From a virus, in the IMG/VR virus record IMGVR_UViG_3300038441_000938, positions 1 through 37,672 of that record: a DNA stretch of 37,672 nucleotides. One strand, written 5' to 3'. Under the pieces are notes generated by a model. The model saw only the letters and a list, made by a program, of their open reading frames with translations, was not told the origin of the DNA and searched no databases. Positions 1-7,824 of the stretch are shown piece after piece. The translations under genes and the position numbers were made by a program. Positions within the stretch are counted from its first letter, which is position 1, and each line of letters begins with the position of its first letter.

Positions 1-305
1 CAGCTCGGCGGCTGCCCGAACAGGAGGTCGGCGGACGTGGTGGCGATGCCAGCGGCGGCGGGGATGTGCAGGCGCTTTTGGTCTTGGGTCAGCGGTTTCC
101 CAAACCACATGCGGCTGAGTGCGCCGACCACGCCTCCACGCCACTGACTCGGGCGTGATGCCGGGGCTTGCGAATGCTGATGGGCGTAAATCTCTTCGAG
201 AGCGTCGACGTCTCCGCTGTACCAACTGTTGAAGATGTGGTAAGCGTCAGCAGCGACATCCCAAGGGGCGCCGGGGAATTTTCCTGAAAACTCAGGCATC
301 GGCAT
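1..305 (-). CDS. Phage portal protein, N-terminal part (cut by the left window edge)
   Basis: About 101 residues are present, starting MPMPEFSGKFPG and reading through a Trp/Gly-rich stretch and LFGQPP at the edge. The order is typical of actinophage portal N-termini: a WFGKP-type segment, then a region where inserted helices end in an LFG/EPP motif. Portal proteins form the dodecameric ring at the capsid vertex through which terminase pumps DNA. ATG at 305 has AGGGGG about 8 nt upstream; a second in-frame ATG at 299 is possible. The position directly downstream of terminase fits. The C-terminal part lies outside the window. Confidence 0.82.
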   Translation of the reverse strand, partial: MPMPEFSGKFPGAPWDVAADAYHIFNSWYSGDVDALEEIYAHQHSQAPASRPSQWRGGVVGALSRMWFGKPLTQDQKRLHIPAAAGIATTSADLLFGQPPS

Positions 306-356
306 GGAGCAGCCCCCTGTGAGCTTGTGCGACAACGCACAAGGGGCGTTATCGAG

Positions 357-1556
357 TTAAAGGAATGCCAGGTCCGACCAGCCGAGTGGGGAGTGTTCAC
401 CCACGAGGTAGGTCAGGATCCCGGAGCGGGAGTATCGTCCGGTCAGGTCGCGCAGCCATTTACTGCCGCCGTCCAGGCTCGGCGCTTGGAAGACTGTGCA
501 GGAACCCATGTCCCAGCAGGCGAAGTGGTGGCGGTGTGCGGTCTGCCAGATGCGGGCGGTGTGTGCGTGGTGGTCGCCGCGGACTTGGCCGTTGAGCCAT
601 TTTTCGAACCCTGTCGCGTCACGGCCGGGAACCTTGTGCCCATGATTGAACGCCATCGGCACACCGGAAACGGTGGTGTAGACGTTCATTTCGTCGTGCG
701 GGATGGTCCAGGTGACGTGATCGAACTCGGTTCGTGCGGCAAGGATCCGCTTCAGTGTCTCGGCGAGGAATCCGCCGGCGTTGTCCGAATCGGATGTCTT
801 GTTGTCGCGCCCGTTCTGGCGGCCCAACTGGCCGTGATTACAGAGCACGGACACGAATTGGGCGCGTTTGAACTGCGGGAACAGTTCGCGTGCGTAAAGC
901 TCCCACATGTCGAGTACGAAGTTCATTTGCCCGCGCGTGTTCAGTTCGACCGTGAAAAGTTGCGAAGAATATGACCCGTCGCAGCCTTCCATCGGGTCGC
1001 CGTTGTTGACGAGCACGATTTCGGAGACGTTGTAGGTTTCGCGTTGGCGTTCCAGCCAGAGATGCACGTTGGTGAGGCCGTCGAGGAGCCGCTGTTGCGT
1101 GGCCGCTACCCCTCCGCCCTCACTCTTTCCGCCTTGCACGTCCGCGAGATTGATGACCGCGGCAACTTCGGGCTTCCAGTTCGAAGAAGCGCCGGGAGCG
1201 ACCGGTAGCGTCCATTCGCGCACGAGGCGTTGCCGTTCGGCGATCTCGTCATCGGGGATCCGCTGCTTCGGCTTGCGTTTGAAGCGGGCACTGTAGGCGT
1301 ACAGCTGGATGACATCGCGGGTTCCGTCATCGAGGCCGCGCGACTGCTGCCATGTGGAGCAGCGCACGGTCTCGTCGACAACCTCGAACTGCTCGGCGTC
1401 GAGGCGGAACAGCGCGAATACGCGTGACCAGTCGCTGTCGATCGGTTCGTCGACGACGACGTTGTTGACGGTAGCGCCATCGCTGGTGACATCGATTGAG
1501 CCCTTGTTGACGGGCTCAGAGACGGTCAACGCGTCGACATCGTCGGCGAGGCTCAC
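357..1556 (-). CDS. Metallophosphoesterase-like protein (399 aa) between terminase and portal
   Basis: It carries a spaced set of motifs resembling the calcineurin-like phosphoesterase fold: LADVQ near residue 138 (D-x-Q in place of D-x-H), NNGDPMEG (GD-x-x-E), LCNHG (GNH-like), FNHGH and GDHHAHTAR (GHxH-like). These would be metal ligands for phosphodiester or phosphomonoester cleavage. The motifs differ from consensus, so activity is uncertain. The GTG start at 1556 overlaps the upstream stop as GTGA, so translation is probably coupled. Its place in the packaging block suggests a DNA-processing or head-assembly role, which is inference. Confidence 0.7.
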   Translation of the reverse strand: MSLADDVDALTVSEPVNKGSIDVTSDGATVNNVVVDEPIDSDWSRVFALFRLDAEQFEVVDETVRCSTWQQSRGLDDGTRDVIQLYAYSARFKRKPKQRIPDDEIAERQRLVREWTLPVAPGASSNWKPEVAAVINLADVQGGKSEGGGVAATQQRLLDGLTNVHLWLERQRETYNVSEIVLVNNGDPMEGCDGSYSSQLFTVELNTRGQMNFVLDMWELYARELFPQFKRAQFVSVLCNHGQLGRQNGRDNKTSDSDNAGGFLAETLKRILAARTEFDHVTWTIPHDEMNVYTTVSGVPMAFNHGHKVPGRDATGFEKWLNGQVRGDHHAHTARIWQTAHRHHFACWDMGSCTVFQAPSLDGGSKWLRDLTGRYSRSGILTYLVGEHSPLGWSDLAFL

Positions 1557-1807
1557 GCCGCAACCTCCATGTTGATGTAGCAGGAGCAGCGTCGGCGGCA
1601 GTGTGCCCGGAATCGGGTTTCTGCCGCGGTGCAGCCGTTGTTGATGGCGATGCGATGCAAATCCGATACCGGTCCGCCACGGCTCAACGCTCGCTTGAAT
1701 GCTTCACGGTCGCGTGTGTCGAGATCGTTCACCCATTGCCCGGTTTTGCAGTATTTGACCGGTGCGGGTTGTTGTTCATACGCTTCGACATCGTCCGCGA
1801 AAGACAT
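1553..1807 (-). CDS. Small Cys-rich phage protein (84 aa), unknown
   Basis: Begins MSFADDVEAYEQQPAP and has a basic helical middle. The C-terminus is Cys/Arg-rich (CRRRCSCYIN), with further Cys residues near the N-terminus and middle, which could form a zinc site or nucleic-acid contact. ATG at 1807 has AGGAG about 7 nt upstream. It lies between large terminase and the phosphoesterase-like gene and overlaps the latter as GTGA. I do not recognise the family. Confidence 0.72.
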   Translation of the reverse strand: MSFADDVEAYEQQPAPVKYCKTGQWVNDLDTRDREAFKRALSRGGPVSDLHRIAINNGCTAAETRFRAHCRRRCSCYINMEVAA

Positions 1808-1831
1808 TCGAATCTCCTGACATTCGACCGT

Positions 1832-3544
1832 TTACTTCAAGTCTATTTGCTTTGTAAAGCCAGGATCTTCGTCCGCCGTTTCGGGTCGGAATTGGGTTGC
1901 GAGTTTGATACGACGCCGCCATTTGCGTTCAGTCGATGCGATGGAGTAGCGCAACGAGTCGCAGTTGTGGACGAGTACGCCGTTCGCGTAATACTCAGGC
2001 TGTTCGAATACTGTCAGGTTGTAGACGGGTTCGAGACCTTTGACCCAATCGACACTGACGACGGCGCTCGTACCAGTCGCCTGCTGAATGACGTCGCCGG
2101 GGTGGAGTTCCTCGATCGGCGTGAAGCCTTCGCCGTCGACGAACACCGGATGATTCGCAGTCCCAAGCAATGTGGTGCCGTCGGCCAGGAGCAGCGCACG
2201 TGGAGCGTGAACCCCTGTGCATCCAGCGTCGAGGACTGGTCGATACCCGAACCGGGTCAACACCAGCGTTCCGGGTTCGATCGTTTCGATTGGCTGCGGC
2301 CCGTCGACGGTTTCGACCAGCGTGCCGGCCACAAAACAGCCGTGGTCATTCACCTTGACCGGCGCATCCTTGCCTTCTTCTGTCGCTTTCGTATCCCACA
2401 CATATCCGGGGATTTCTTTCAACAGTTCAGGGCATCGGTCGCTGATCTTCAGTTTTTCGATAGAGAACAGTGCGGAGGTGGTTCGAATCCCGTACAGCAC
2501 TTCGTTGTAGGCGGGTACCGTGCGTTGCCCGTCCTGCTTCAACTGGACTCGGAAGTCCGCGGCGGCAGGGTCAACAATAACGGGGCAGGTGATGCGTGGC
2601 GGGCTGTCCGGGTCTTCGCGCGGATGATGGGCGGTAGCCATCCAGCCCCGTAAGCCTTGCGAGAGTTGGACGTTGGTTTTGCGGGCCTCTTTGTTCGAGG
2701 GCGCATACCGCCATTCGTCGACCGCATACAGCACGTTGTCGACACCTAAACCGAGCATGATCGCATGGGTGGGGTTGGTGGTGCCGTGGTCGACGGCGAT
2801 CCCGATATAGCATTGCAGGTCGGGCAGTTCGCCCCATGGCACCACGTGGCGGTCGGGGTCGAAGCAGTCGTAGACGGCGCCGTCGGCGGCGACCCACAAT
2901 CCGTTGATGTTGCGCAGGTAGAACAGTCCGGAGAATTCGGCTTTGATCGCGGCGACATAGTCGGGGTCGAGTGACGGGTTGTCGTCGAGCATGAACGACC
3001 AGGCCCGCAAGTCCAGTTCGTGCTGTCGGTCGATGTAGTTGACCTTCAGGAAGTGGGCTGGATTGTCGGGGTTGGTGGTTGCCAGGCAGCGTGCGCCGGG
3101 GACGGAGAGGCGCGCGAGGAGCTGGGTCCAGAAGTTTTCTGGGAGCAGTGTGGCTTCGTCCACCAGCGCGAGGCAGGCGGTCATGCCGCGGAGTTTGCCT
3201 TCTGCGCGGACGTCGTTGGCGCCGATCAGGTGGATGGTGCGGCCGAGGATGATCGCGGTGGAGGATCCGCGTGTGTGGTGGACTTCGTTCGACCATATGC
3301 CGAATACGGCTTGGTCTTGCATGGGCTCGATGATGTTGCGTTCGATCGTCTGCAAGGTTCGGCCGACGATGATGATGAGCCCGGATTCGGGGGCGCGTAG
3401 TACCGCGTCGTAGAAGGCGAGGATGCTGGCGATGGTTTTGCCTGATCGCACCGCGCCGGAGAGTATGGAGACTCGTGCGCGGCGGGCTTCGACGATGGAA
3501 GCGATTTGTTTGCGGGACAGGGGAAGTGTGTCCAGCAGGCTCAC
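1832..3544 (-). CDS. terL: Terminase large subunit with an in-frame intein
   Basis: This is the ATP-driven DNA packaging motor and nuclease. The ATPase half shows a Walker A-like GAVRSGKT (residues 30-37), a Walker B LALVDE (125-130) and a TTNPDN motif near 158. The nuclease half shows IAVDHG (D252), VIVDPAAADF (D325) and CDSLRY (D529), three acidic positions expected for the RNase H-like fold. A 125-residue mini-intein (residues 403-527) interrupts the third nuclease motif. The spliced protein would be 445 aa, normal for actinophage TerL. The GTG start at 3544 overlaps the small-subunit stop as GTGA. Confidence 0.93.
   Translation of the reverse strand: MSLLDTLPLSRKQIASIVEARRARVSILSGAVRSGKTIASILAFYDAVLRAPESGLIIIVGRTLQTIERNIIEPMQDQAVFGIWSNEVHHTRGSSTAIILGRTIHLIGANDVRAEGKLRGMTACLALVDEATLLPENFWTQLLARLSVPGARCLATTNPDNPAHFLKVNYIDRQHELDLRAWSFMLDDNPSLDPDYVAAIKAEFSGLFYLRNINGLWVAADGAVYDCFDPDRHVVPWGELPDLQCYIGIAVDHGTTNPTHAIMLGLGVDNVLYAVDEWRYAPSNKEARKTNVQLSQGLRGWMATAHHPREDPDSPPRITCPVIVDPAAADFRVQLKQDGQRTVPAYNEVLYGIRTTSALFSIEKLKISDRCPELLKEIPGYVWDTKATEEGKDAPVKVNDHGCFVAGTLVETVDGPQPIETIEPGTLVLTRFGYRPVLDAGCTGVHAPRALLLADGTTLLGTANHPVFVDGEGFTPIEELHPGDVIQQATGTSAVVSVDWVKGLEPVYNLTVFEQPEYYANGVLVHNCDSLRYSIASTERKWRRRIKLATQFRPETADEDPGFTKQIDLK
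1964..2338 (-). other. Mini-intein in TerL (125 aa)
   Basis: The intein begins Cys (CFVAGTLVET, block A), has block B GTANHPVFV, then VYNLTVFE and YYANGVLVHN (blocks F/G), and is followed by Cys+1 of the host protein. N-terminal Cys, block B N-x-x-H-type motif, terminal His-Asn and Cys+1 are the residues of a standard class 1 intein. No LAGLIDADG or HNH motif is present, so it is a splicing-only mini-intein. It sits one residue before the presumed nuclease Asp, so unspliced TerL should lack nuclease activity. Confidence 0.92.
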
Positions 3545-4050
3545 TGTTCGTCGTCCGCAGACTCGGGCGCCTCCGTAGCCGCTGTGATGCCGTCGGCTTC
3601 GTACACCTTTTCGAGGGCGTCGAAGAAGCGGCCGACCATCGAGGAGGTTTCAGTGTTGAGGTTGCCTCGGGCGTCGGCGACGGCTTTCATTTCGGCGGTC
3701 TTGTAGCTGCCGGTGAGTTTCGCGCGCTGGTCCATGATCGCGAGTGCGCGGTCGATCTTCCAGGTTTGGCCGTTGCGGTCGTCTTCGCCTGGGTTGACGA
3801 TGTCTTCCCAGATGGCTGCCCACATCGCGTCCAGGCGGGCCAGCTCGACTTCGAGGAATTCGGTGGCGTTTTCGCGGGTGATGTCGGCGATGGCGGTGCT
3901 GATGTAGCGGGAGACCGCGGACTTGTCCCAGCCTGTTTCTTCGCAGATTTCTTTCTGCGTGAGGCCGGCGAGTCTGCGTTCGAGGCAGTAGTTGCGTTTT
4001 TCTTGGGTCGCTACCAGTTTTTCGACGGGGATTGTCTTTTTGCGTGCCAT
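3541..4050 (-). CDS. Terminase small subunit (169 aa)
   Basis: N-terminal helix-turn-helix around residues 30-54 (LTQKEICEETGWDKSAVSRY) is followed by a long helical middle and an acidic C-terminus, the usual build of DNA-recognising small terminase subunits. It lies immediately upstream of terL with a GTGA overlap. ATG at 4050 has GGAGG about 7 nt upstream. A TAAACT box on the minus strand at 4154-4159 could be its promoter -10. Confidence 0.85.
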   Translation of the reverse strand: MARKKTIPVEKLVATQEKRNYCLERRLAGLTQKEICEETGWDKSAVSRYISTAIADITRENATEFLEVELARLDAMWAAIWEDIVNPGEDDRNGQTWKIDRALAIMDQRAKLTGSYKTAEMKAVADARGNLNTETSSMVGRFFDALEKVYEADGITAATEAPESADDEQ

Positions 4051-4170
4051 TGGGCGTCCTCCGTGGGACGTGTCGGCGCCTGGCCGTGCACGTTCGGGGG
4101 GGTGGGGGCGGTCGCCTCCTGGGCGGACCGCGTGAGCGCCGATCGGCGTGTCGAGTTTATGTCACAGACT

Positions 4171-4199
4171 GTATGTCGTGACGTAACTGGGTGTACGCT
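4171..4199 (+). promoter_or_regulatory. Promoter for the rightward HTH gene, leaderless type
   Basis: A weak -35 (GTATGT, 4171-4176), 17-bp spacer and -10 TACGCT (4194-4199) lie 6 nt before the ATG at 4206, so the mRNA would be leaderless. The spacer ends AACTGGGTG directly before the -10. The same arrangement recurs at 25.16 and 25.57 kb. Confidence 0.55.
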
Positions 4200-4205
4200 G
4201 TGATC

Positions 4206-4433
4206 ATGGATGCTCGGGACGAGTTGTTACGTCATCTGCGGTGGTTCGCGAAGATGGATGCCGAGGTGCAGGATGGGCGCGGGTCGGAGATCGCGCGACT
4301 ACGCGAGGTGATCGATCCGGAGACGGGGCAGCCGTTTACGTGGCAGGTGTTGGCTGATGCTGCGGGTTTATCTCGGCAGGGGGCGAATCAAGCGGTGAAG
4401 CGATTCGCTGACGTGCTTACGGACGCCCGGTAG
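4206..4433 (+). CDS. Small helix-turn-helix DNA-binding protein (75 aa)
   Basis: Residues 44-68 (QVLADAAGLSRQGANQAVKR) form an HTH of the kind found in small phage regulators. It is one of few rightward genes on this side and sits divergent to the terminase operon, so it may control terminase or early promoters (inference). An in-frame GTG at 4191 would overlap the -10 box, so ATG 4206 is preferred. Its 3' end overlaps the oppositely oriented next gene by 66 bp. Confidence 0.7.
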   Translation: MDARDELLRHLRWFAKMDAEVQDGRGSEIARLREVIDPETGQPFTWQVLADAAGLSRQGANQAVKRFADVLTDAR

Positions 4434-4649
4434 GTGGGCGTAGGGATCGATTCGGCGCGGAATCAGTCCCAAAAGGTGGAGGGCGGTCACGATGATGGCC
4501 GCCCGTACCGCTATCGGATGCCGTTTGATGCCTCGTTCACAGGCTGCGGTGAGCAGTTGCTCGGGCGGCGTGATGAGTTCGTAGGTGGCGATGGCGGCGG
4601 CGAGGAGTCGCCAGGCGTTGCCGCCGTTCGCCCAGGTGGCGCGGGCCAT
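4368..4649 (-). CDS. Small helical phage protein (93 aa), DUF7427-like
   Basis: Begins MARATWANGGNAWRLLAAA, followed by hydrophobic helices and AAIIVTALHLLGLIPRRIDPY. This resembles a small actinophage family I know as DUF7427 (residue pattern AW...E...TRAAI..TALHL.NLLP..lDP), probably membrane-associated. ATG at 4649 overlaps the upstream stop as ATGA. Family assignment is from memory. Confidence 0.65.
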   Translation of the reverse strand: MARATWANGGNAWRLLAAAIATYELITPPEQLLTAACERGIKRHPIAVRAAIIVTALHLLGLIPRRIDPYAHLPGVRKHVSESLHRLIRPLPR

Positions 4650-4816
4650 CAGTTCTCGTCCTCGTCCTCCGTGACCATCATCATGGTCTGGAACATGGGG
4701 ATCTGAGAGATGGCGCTCAGGCAGGCTGAAACAATGTCGATGGATGAAACCTGTTCGACGGCAGGGGTTTCGATGTCGATTTCGAACAGCCCCAGCAACT
4801 TCAGATGGAATTTCAT
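4649..4816 (-). CDS. Small protein with acidic tail (55 aa), unknown
   Basis: MKFHLKLLGLFEIDIETPAV, then a helical stretch ending in EDEDEN. ATG at 4816 has GGAGG 4 nt upstream, and the stop overlaps the next ATG as ATGA. No recognised domain. Confidence 0.65.
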   Translation of the reverse strand: MKFHLKLLGLFEIDIETPAVEQVSSIDIVSACLSAISQIPMFQTMMMVTEDEDEN

Positions 4817-4835
4817 GGGGCCTCCGATGTTGGGG

Positions 4836-5090
4836 TTATTCGTCGACCGCTGTGCGCAGTGAAGCCGCTAGTGCTTCGATCCGAGTCAGCCGGAATCCGG
4901 TCCAATGTTCTTCGCCTGCAACGACTACGGGCGCGGCTGTGTAGCCGAGCCCTCGGATGTAGTCGAGGGCGGCAGGATCCTGCGTGACGTCGATGTGGGC
5001 GTGTTCGATGCCGAGTTGCGTCAGCTTCCGGGCTGTTGCCTTGCAGGGCTGACATCCGGGGCTGGAATAGAGGGTGACGTCAGGCGGCAT
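4836..5090 (-). CDS. nrdH: NrdH-like glutaredoxin (84 aa)
   Basis: Small thioredoxin-fold redoxin with catalytic CQPC (Cys13/Cys16) after a beta strand (VTLYSSPG), a cis-Pro region (TAAPVVV) and WTGFR near residue 63, matching the WSGFRPD signature of NrdH. NrdH reduces class Ib ribonucleotide reductase, supplying deoxynucleotides for phage replication. No nrdE/F is in the window, so it may serve the host enzyme or one encoded elsewhere. ATG at 5090 lies inside the end of the upstream gene (11-bp overlap). Confidence 0.88.
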   Translation of the reverse strand: MPPDVTLYSSPGCQPCKATARKLTQLGIEHAHIDVTQDPAALDYIRGLGYTAAPVVVAGEEHWTGFRLTRIEALAASLRTAVDE

Positions 5091-5352
5091 TCACGGCCGC
5101 CTTCGTTTGCGCCAGGTCCGATTGCGCGGCTTCGAGGATCTTCGACGCGACCAGTTCGCGGGCAGTGAACCAGGTTACGGAGTCGAATCCCCTGAGTCGG
5201 TCGGTGTAGTCCTCGCGACTCATGACCAAGACTTCCGTGACCGGGAGATCGGTCAATTCGGCCATCGCCCGGACGTCGATCTGCGCCCAGAAGCCCCAAT
5301 CGCGGGGAAGATACTCCAGCCAACCAAGCGAGCCGTTGTCGGTCATTTTCAT
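5080..5352 (-). CDS. Hypothetical protein (90 aa)
   Basis: MKMTDNGSLGWLEYLPRDWG, with an acidic first half and an Ala/Gln-rich helical end. It starts at ATG 5352, overlapping the stop of the secreted hydrolase gene, and overlaps nrdH. No recognised domain. Confidence 0.7.
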   Translation of the reverse strand: MKMTDNGSLGWLEYLPRDWGFWAQIDVRAMAELTDLPVTEVLVMSREDYTDRLRGFDSVTWFTARELVASKILEAAQSDLAQTKAAVNAA

Positions 5353-6269
5353 CCAATCGATGGAAGCGCGGGGATGGCAGGCAGCGGCGGCGGAACGAAT
5401 CCCGTCACCTCGGGCGGCAGGAACGCTTCAACCTCGTCCGGGATCCACGTGGACAGCGGTGTCGGCACATACGGTCCGGGGTCGAGCATTTCGAGCGAGG
5501 GCAGCGGTCCGGGCTCCCATGTGGGCAGCGGCGCGGTCGGCGCGTTCGGAATCCCGGTCGGTGTCGATTCGGGCAGCCACGGCAAAGGTGCGGGACGGTC
5601 GATAAGGTGATCACCAGGCGGCAGCCCATCGGCTTCGTCGGGCGCGTAGTAATGCCAGCCCATCGCATAGCCCGCCCATCCCTGAACGAACTTGGCAGGA
5701 TCGGCCCATGGCGCGGGGCTGTCGCAGATCGCATCGAACTCGTGGCACACGGTCGTCACACGCGGGTCAGGGTCGCGTGGACCGGGCGAGGAGATGCCCG
5801 GAACGATGCCCGGAAGTGCCGAGTAGATGCCGCCAGGAGTCCGCGGATCCCCGTACGTCACTACCCGGTCGGCGTCTGCCTCGTCAGCGAATTCGGCGCC
5901 CAGGCTGTGACCGATGACGGTGACGTGACCGTTCGGGCAGTCTTGGCGGTATTCGGCGATACGGGCTTGCAGTCGCGCGCGGCCATCGGTGACGGATTCG
6001 TCCTTCGTGTACGGACCGGTAGGCCATACGCTGGATTTGTAGTCGAGTGCTTCGACCCGATTCCCCTGTTGGGCTTCGTATTCGAGCATGTCGCCGACGA
6101 TGGTTGCGCGCCCGAAGTTGGTGTTGGCGCGTTCGCCGTTGCCGCCGACACCGATCACCAACGGGCGACAGTCGGGGCCGTCAGCGACAGCGTGCCCGGA
6201 AGCGAAGACGAGTGGGCCGAGCGCGATCACGCAAACGAGTGCGGTTCGTGCGCAGGAGTTGATGGACAT
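5349..6269 (-). CDS. Secreted PE-PPE/cutinase-like serine hydrolase (306 aa)
   Basis: A signal peptide (residues 1-29, AVA cleavage) precedes an alpha/beta hydrolase. The nucleophile elbow is GHSLGA (Ser122), then VTYGDPRTPGG, CHEFDAICD (acid candidate Asp179 or 183) and GWHYY or PPGDH (His206 or 221). The GDPRTPGGI/PG pattern resembles PE-PPE C-terminal esterase domains of mycolic-acid bacteria. The last 80 residues are Pro-rich. It could be a lysis-type (LysB-like) or cell-envelope esterase. ATG at 6269 has GGAGG 6 nt upstream. Upstream, 6270-6532 holds no gene I can support. Confidence 0.72.
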   Translation of the reverse strand: MSINSCARTALVCVIALGPLVFASGHAVADGPDCRPLVIGVGGNGERANTNFGRATIVGDMLEYEAQQGNRVEALDYKSSVWPTGPYTKDESVTDGRARLQARIAEYRQDCPNGHVTVIGHSLGAEFADEADADRVVTYGDPRTPGGIYSALPGIVPGISSPGPRDPDPRVTTVCHEFDAICDSPAPWADPAKFVQGWAGYAMGWHYYAPDEADGLPPGDHLIDRPAPLPWLPESTPTGIPNAPTAPLPTWEPGPLPSLEMLDPGPYVPTPLSTWIPDEVEAFLPPEVTGFVPPPLPAIPALPSIG

Positions 6270-6532
6270 GACGCCTCCTGGCGTTATGAAGTTGTGGGAA
6301 GCTGTGGCCCGCGCGGCTCCCGTGGTAGCGATACCGACCGCGCGGGCCTGGCCGCGGCGCTCATGGCTGCCAGCGGCCCCGCCACGAGACCCCTGCTGCC
6401 TGTGGGGCGGCCCCGACCGAATGGGGCACGAGGGTGTGGCGGAAAAGTTCGGTGGGGGTTCTCTGGGCAGGCACCGACTACCTCAATTTGCGATACCTCG
6501 CGTTGGAGGTCGCGCCGCGCATGTATGGGCGG

Positions 6533-6949
6533 CTAGCTTGTTGCGTTGTAGTCTTCGAGCGCCCGGTCGACCTCGATGAAGAACCAGTCGAGCGGATGGG
6601 TTGGCGGGGACGGTTCGACAACCCGGAAGTTGACGAGGGGACCGCCTTCACCGTTGGGCCAGAAGATTTCGCGTGACTGGTCCAGCAGGATCGTGCCGCC
6701 CGTGAACGTCGCAGACCCGCCCGTGACGCGCACATAGGTGGTGTCGTCGTCGAGGGTGAGGAACCGGTCGCCGATCGCGGGATGGTTGAAGTATGTGGTG
6801 AGTGTTTCGGTGTCCACGGTGTATTGGCCCGCGAGATAGGGTTTGCTGCCCGCGTAGTAGGTGTCGACGCCGCCGACGACCTCTTCGGGGAGCGTGAACA
6901 TGTACTCGAAGCCGTTAACGAAGTCGGTGGCGTACATTTTCAGGCTCAA
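6533..6949 (-). CDS. Hypothetical phage protein (138 aa), TTG start
   Basis: MSLKMYATDFVNGFEYMFTLPEEV is followed by a beta-rich, Thr/Gly-rich body. TTG at 6949 has AGGAG 7 nt upstream, right after the previous stop. The beta-rich composition suggests a structural or decoration protein, which is inference only. Confidence 0.68.
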   Translation of the reverse strand: MSLKMYATDFVNGFEYMFTLPEEVVGGVDTYYAGSKPYLAGQYTVDTETLTTYFNHPAIGDRFLTLDDDTTYVRVTGGSATFTGGTILLDQSREIFWPNGEGGPLVNFRVVEPSPPTHPLDWFFIEVDRALEDYNATS

Positions 6950-6957
6950 CGGGGCTC

Positions 6958-7179
6958 CTAATGGAATGGGGGCGGTGTGTCGGCGGCTGCGAGGTGGACT
7001 GTCGCGCCGTTCGCGTTGGGGATGCGGCCGACCTCACGGAAGCGTCGACCCTCGATGAACCAGTCGGCACCGGGAATCGTTGGGTGGAAGTGCGGCGCGG
7101 AGTACGCGCAGGGAGTGCAGAAGTCGGGCGGCCCGTCCGGTTGTTCGGGGAGCGGGCCGCCGTCAGCGAGATCAGCCAC
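6958..7179 (-). CDS. Hypothetical protein (73 aa)
   Basis: MADLADGGPLPEQPDGPPDFCTPCAY has a CTPC motif followed by HFH, a possible metal site, and ends in TPPPFH. GTG start at 7179. No family recognised. Confidence 0.6.
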   Translation of the reverse strand: MADLADGGPLPEQPDGPPDFCTPCAYSAPHFHPTIPGADWFIEGRRFREVGRIPNANGATVHLAAADTPPPFH

Positions 7180-7181
7180 GG

Positions 7182-7370
7182 TTATGTCGCGGCCTGCCAG
7201 GCGTAACCACCCGAGGTCTTGGTGAGGACGTGGCCCGTGGTGCCGCCTGCGGGAACAGTGCGCAGGGCAGTGTTGAGGGCGGTTGTCATCGCGGCGGCGA
7301 GTTCTTCGACGGTGACTTCACCAGCCTCGCCAGCGATGGTGAAAACGTACGAGTTTGCGGCGTCGGCCAT
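7182..7370 (-). CDS. Tail-fibre-like C-terminal peptide (62 aa)
   Basis: A helical start is followed by PAGGTTGHVLTKTSGGYAWQ. The GxVLTKTSxxxxW pattern is a common end motif of phage tail-fibre and collagen-like repeat proteins. Here it is a free 62-residue protein, possibly a small structural subunit or a leftover module. ATG at 7370. Confidence 0.65.
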   Translation of the reverse strand: MADAANSYVFTIAGEAGEVTVEELAAAMTTALNTALRTVPAGGTTGHVLTKTSGGYAWQAAT

Positions 7371-7382
7371 GAGGTGCTTCTT

Positions 7383-7532
7383 TCATTCGGGCAGTGTGGG
7401 TGGGTTTCTCGCGATGGCCGCGAAGAGTGCTGTGAAGAATGCGAGTTTCGGGCCGTCGACGGGATGCACGGCGGTGAATTCGCGGAGCATGTGCGCGGCG
7501 GTCTCGGCCTGCTCGTCGGTCAGGTCAGCCAT
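7383..7532 (-). CDS. Hypothetical helical protein (49 aa)
   Basis: MADLTDEQAETAAHMLREFT and a short second helix. It opens at ATG 7532 inside the end of the upstream gene (13-bp overlap). Confidence 0.6.
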   Translation of the reverse strand: MADLTDEQAETAAHMLREFTAVHPVDGPKLAFFTALFAAIARNPPTLPE

Positions 7533-7660
7533 TCGGCTTCACCGGGCAGGTAGTGGCGGCAACCGCAGTCGGGGCCGCCTTTCGGGCAGGCGCGTTGCTC
7601 AACGTCGGGCGGATCCTCGTATTCGGCACGCCAGTCGTACGGCACTCGCGCCACGGTCAC
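7520..7660 (-). CDS. Small Cys/His protein (46 aa), GTG start
   Basis: VTVARVPYDWRAEYEDPP, then C-x7-C-x-C-x-H (CPKGGPDCGCRH), a plausible zinc site. The start at GTG 7660 is chosen because it overlaps the upstream stop as GTGA and has GGGAG-like bases before it; a longer reading would mirror the upstream gene. Confidence 0.6.
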   Translation of the reverse strand: MTVARVPYDWRAEYEDPPDVEQRACPKGGPDCGCRHYLPGEAEWLT

Positions 7661-7824
7661 TCCCAAACGTCGAGGTATGTGAGTCGTGCTGTCGGGACCG
7701 TGATCAGCCAGTCGCGTGATGTGCGCACCTCGGCGTACGGGAACGGCCACATCCAGCAGCGTTCGACCGTCACCGGGTCGGGCTCGTTCGGTGCCCAGGC
7801 GAGAGTTCCGGGGAGCGGGTTCAA
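7657..7824 (-). CDS. Hypothetical protein (55 aa), TTG start
   Basis: MNPLPGTLAWAPNEPDPVTV with a Trp-rich middle (RCWMWPFPY). TTG at 7824 overlaps the upstream stop as TTGA, the best available start in a packed operon. Confidence 0.55.
   Translation of the reverse strand: MNPLPGTLAWAPNEPDPVTVERCWMWPFPYAEVRTSRDWLITVPTARLTYLDVWE

Noticed and set aside
327-974. 215-aa rightward reading frame (and similar long + strand frames at 1601, 5607, 13751, 22710)
   Set aside because: They are antisense shadows of well-supported leftward genes, with no ribosome sites or domains; high G+C produces such frames.
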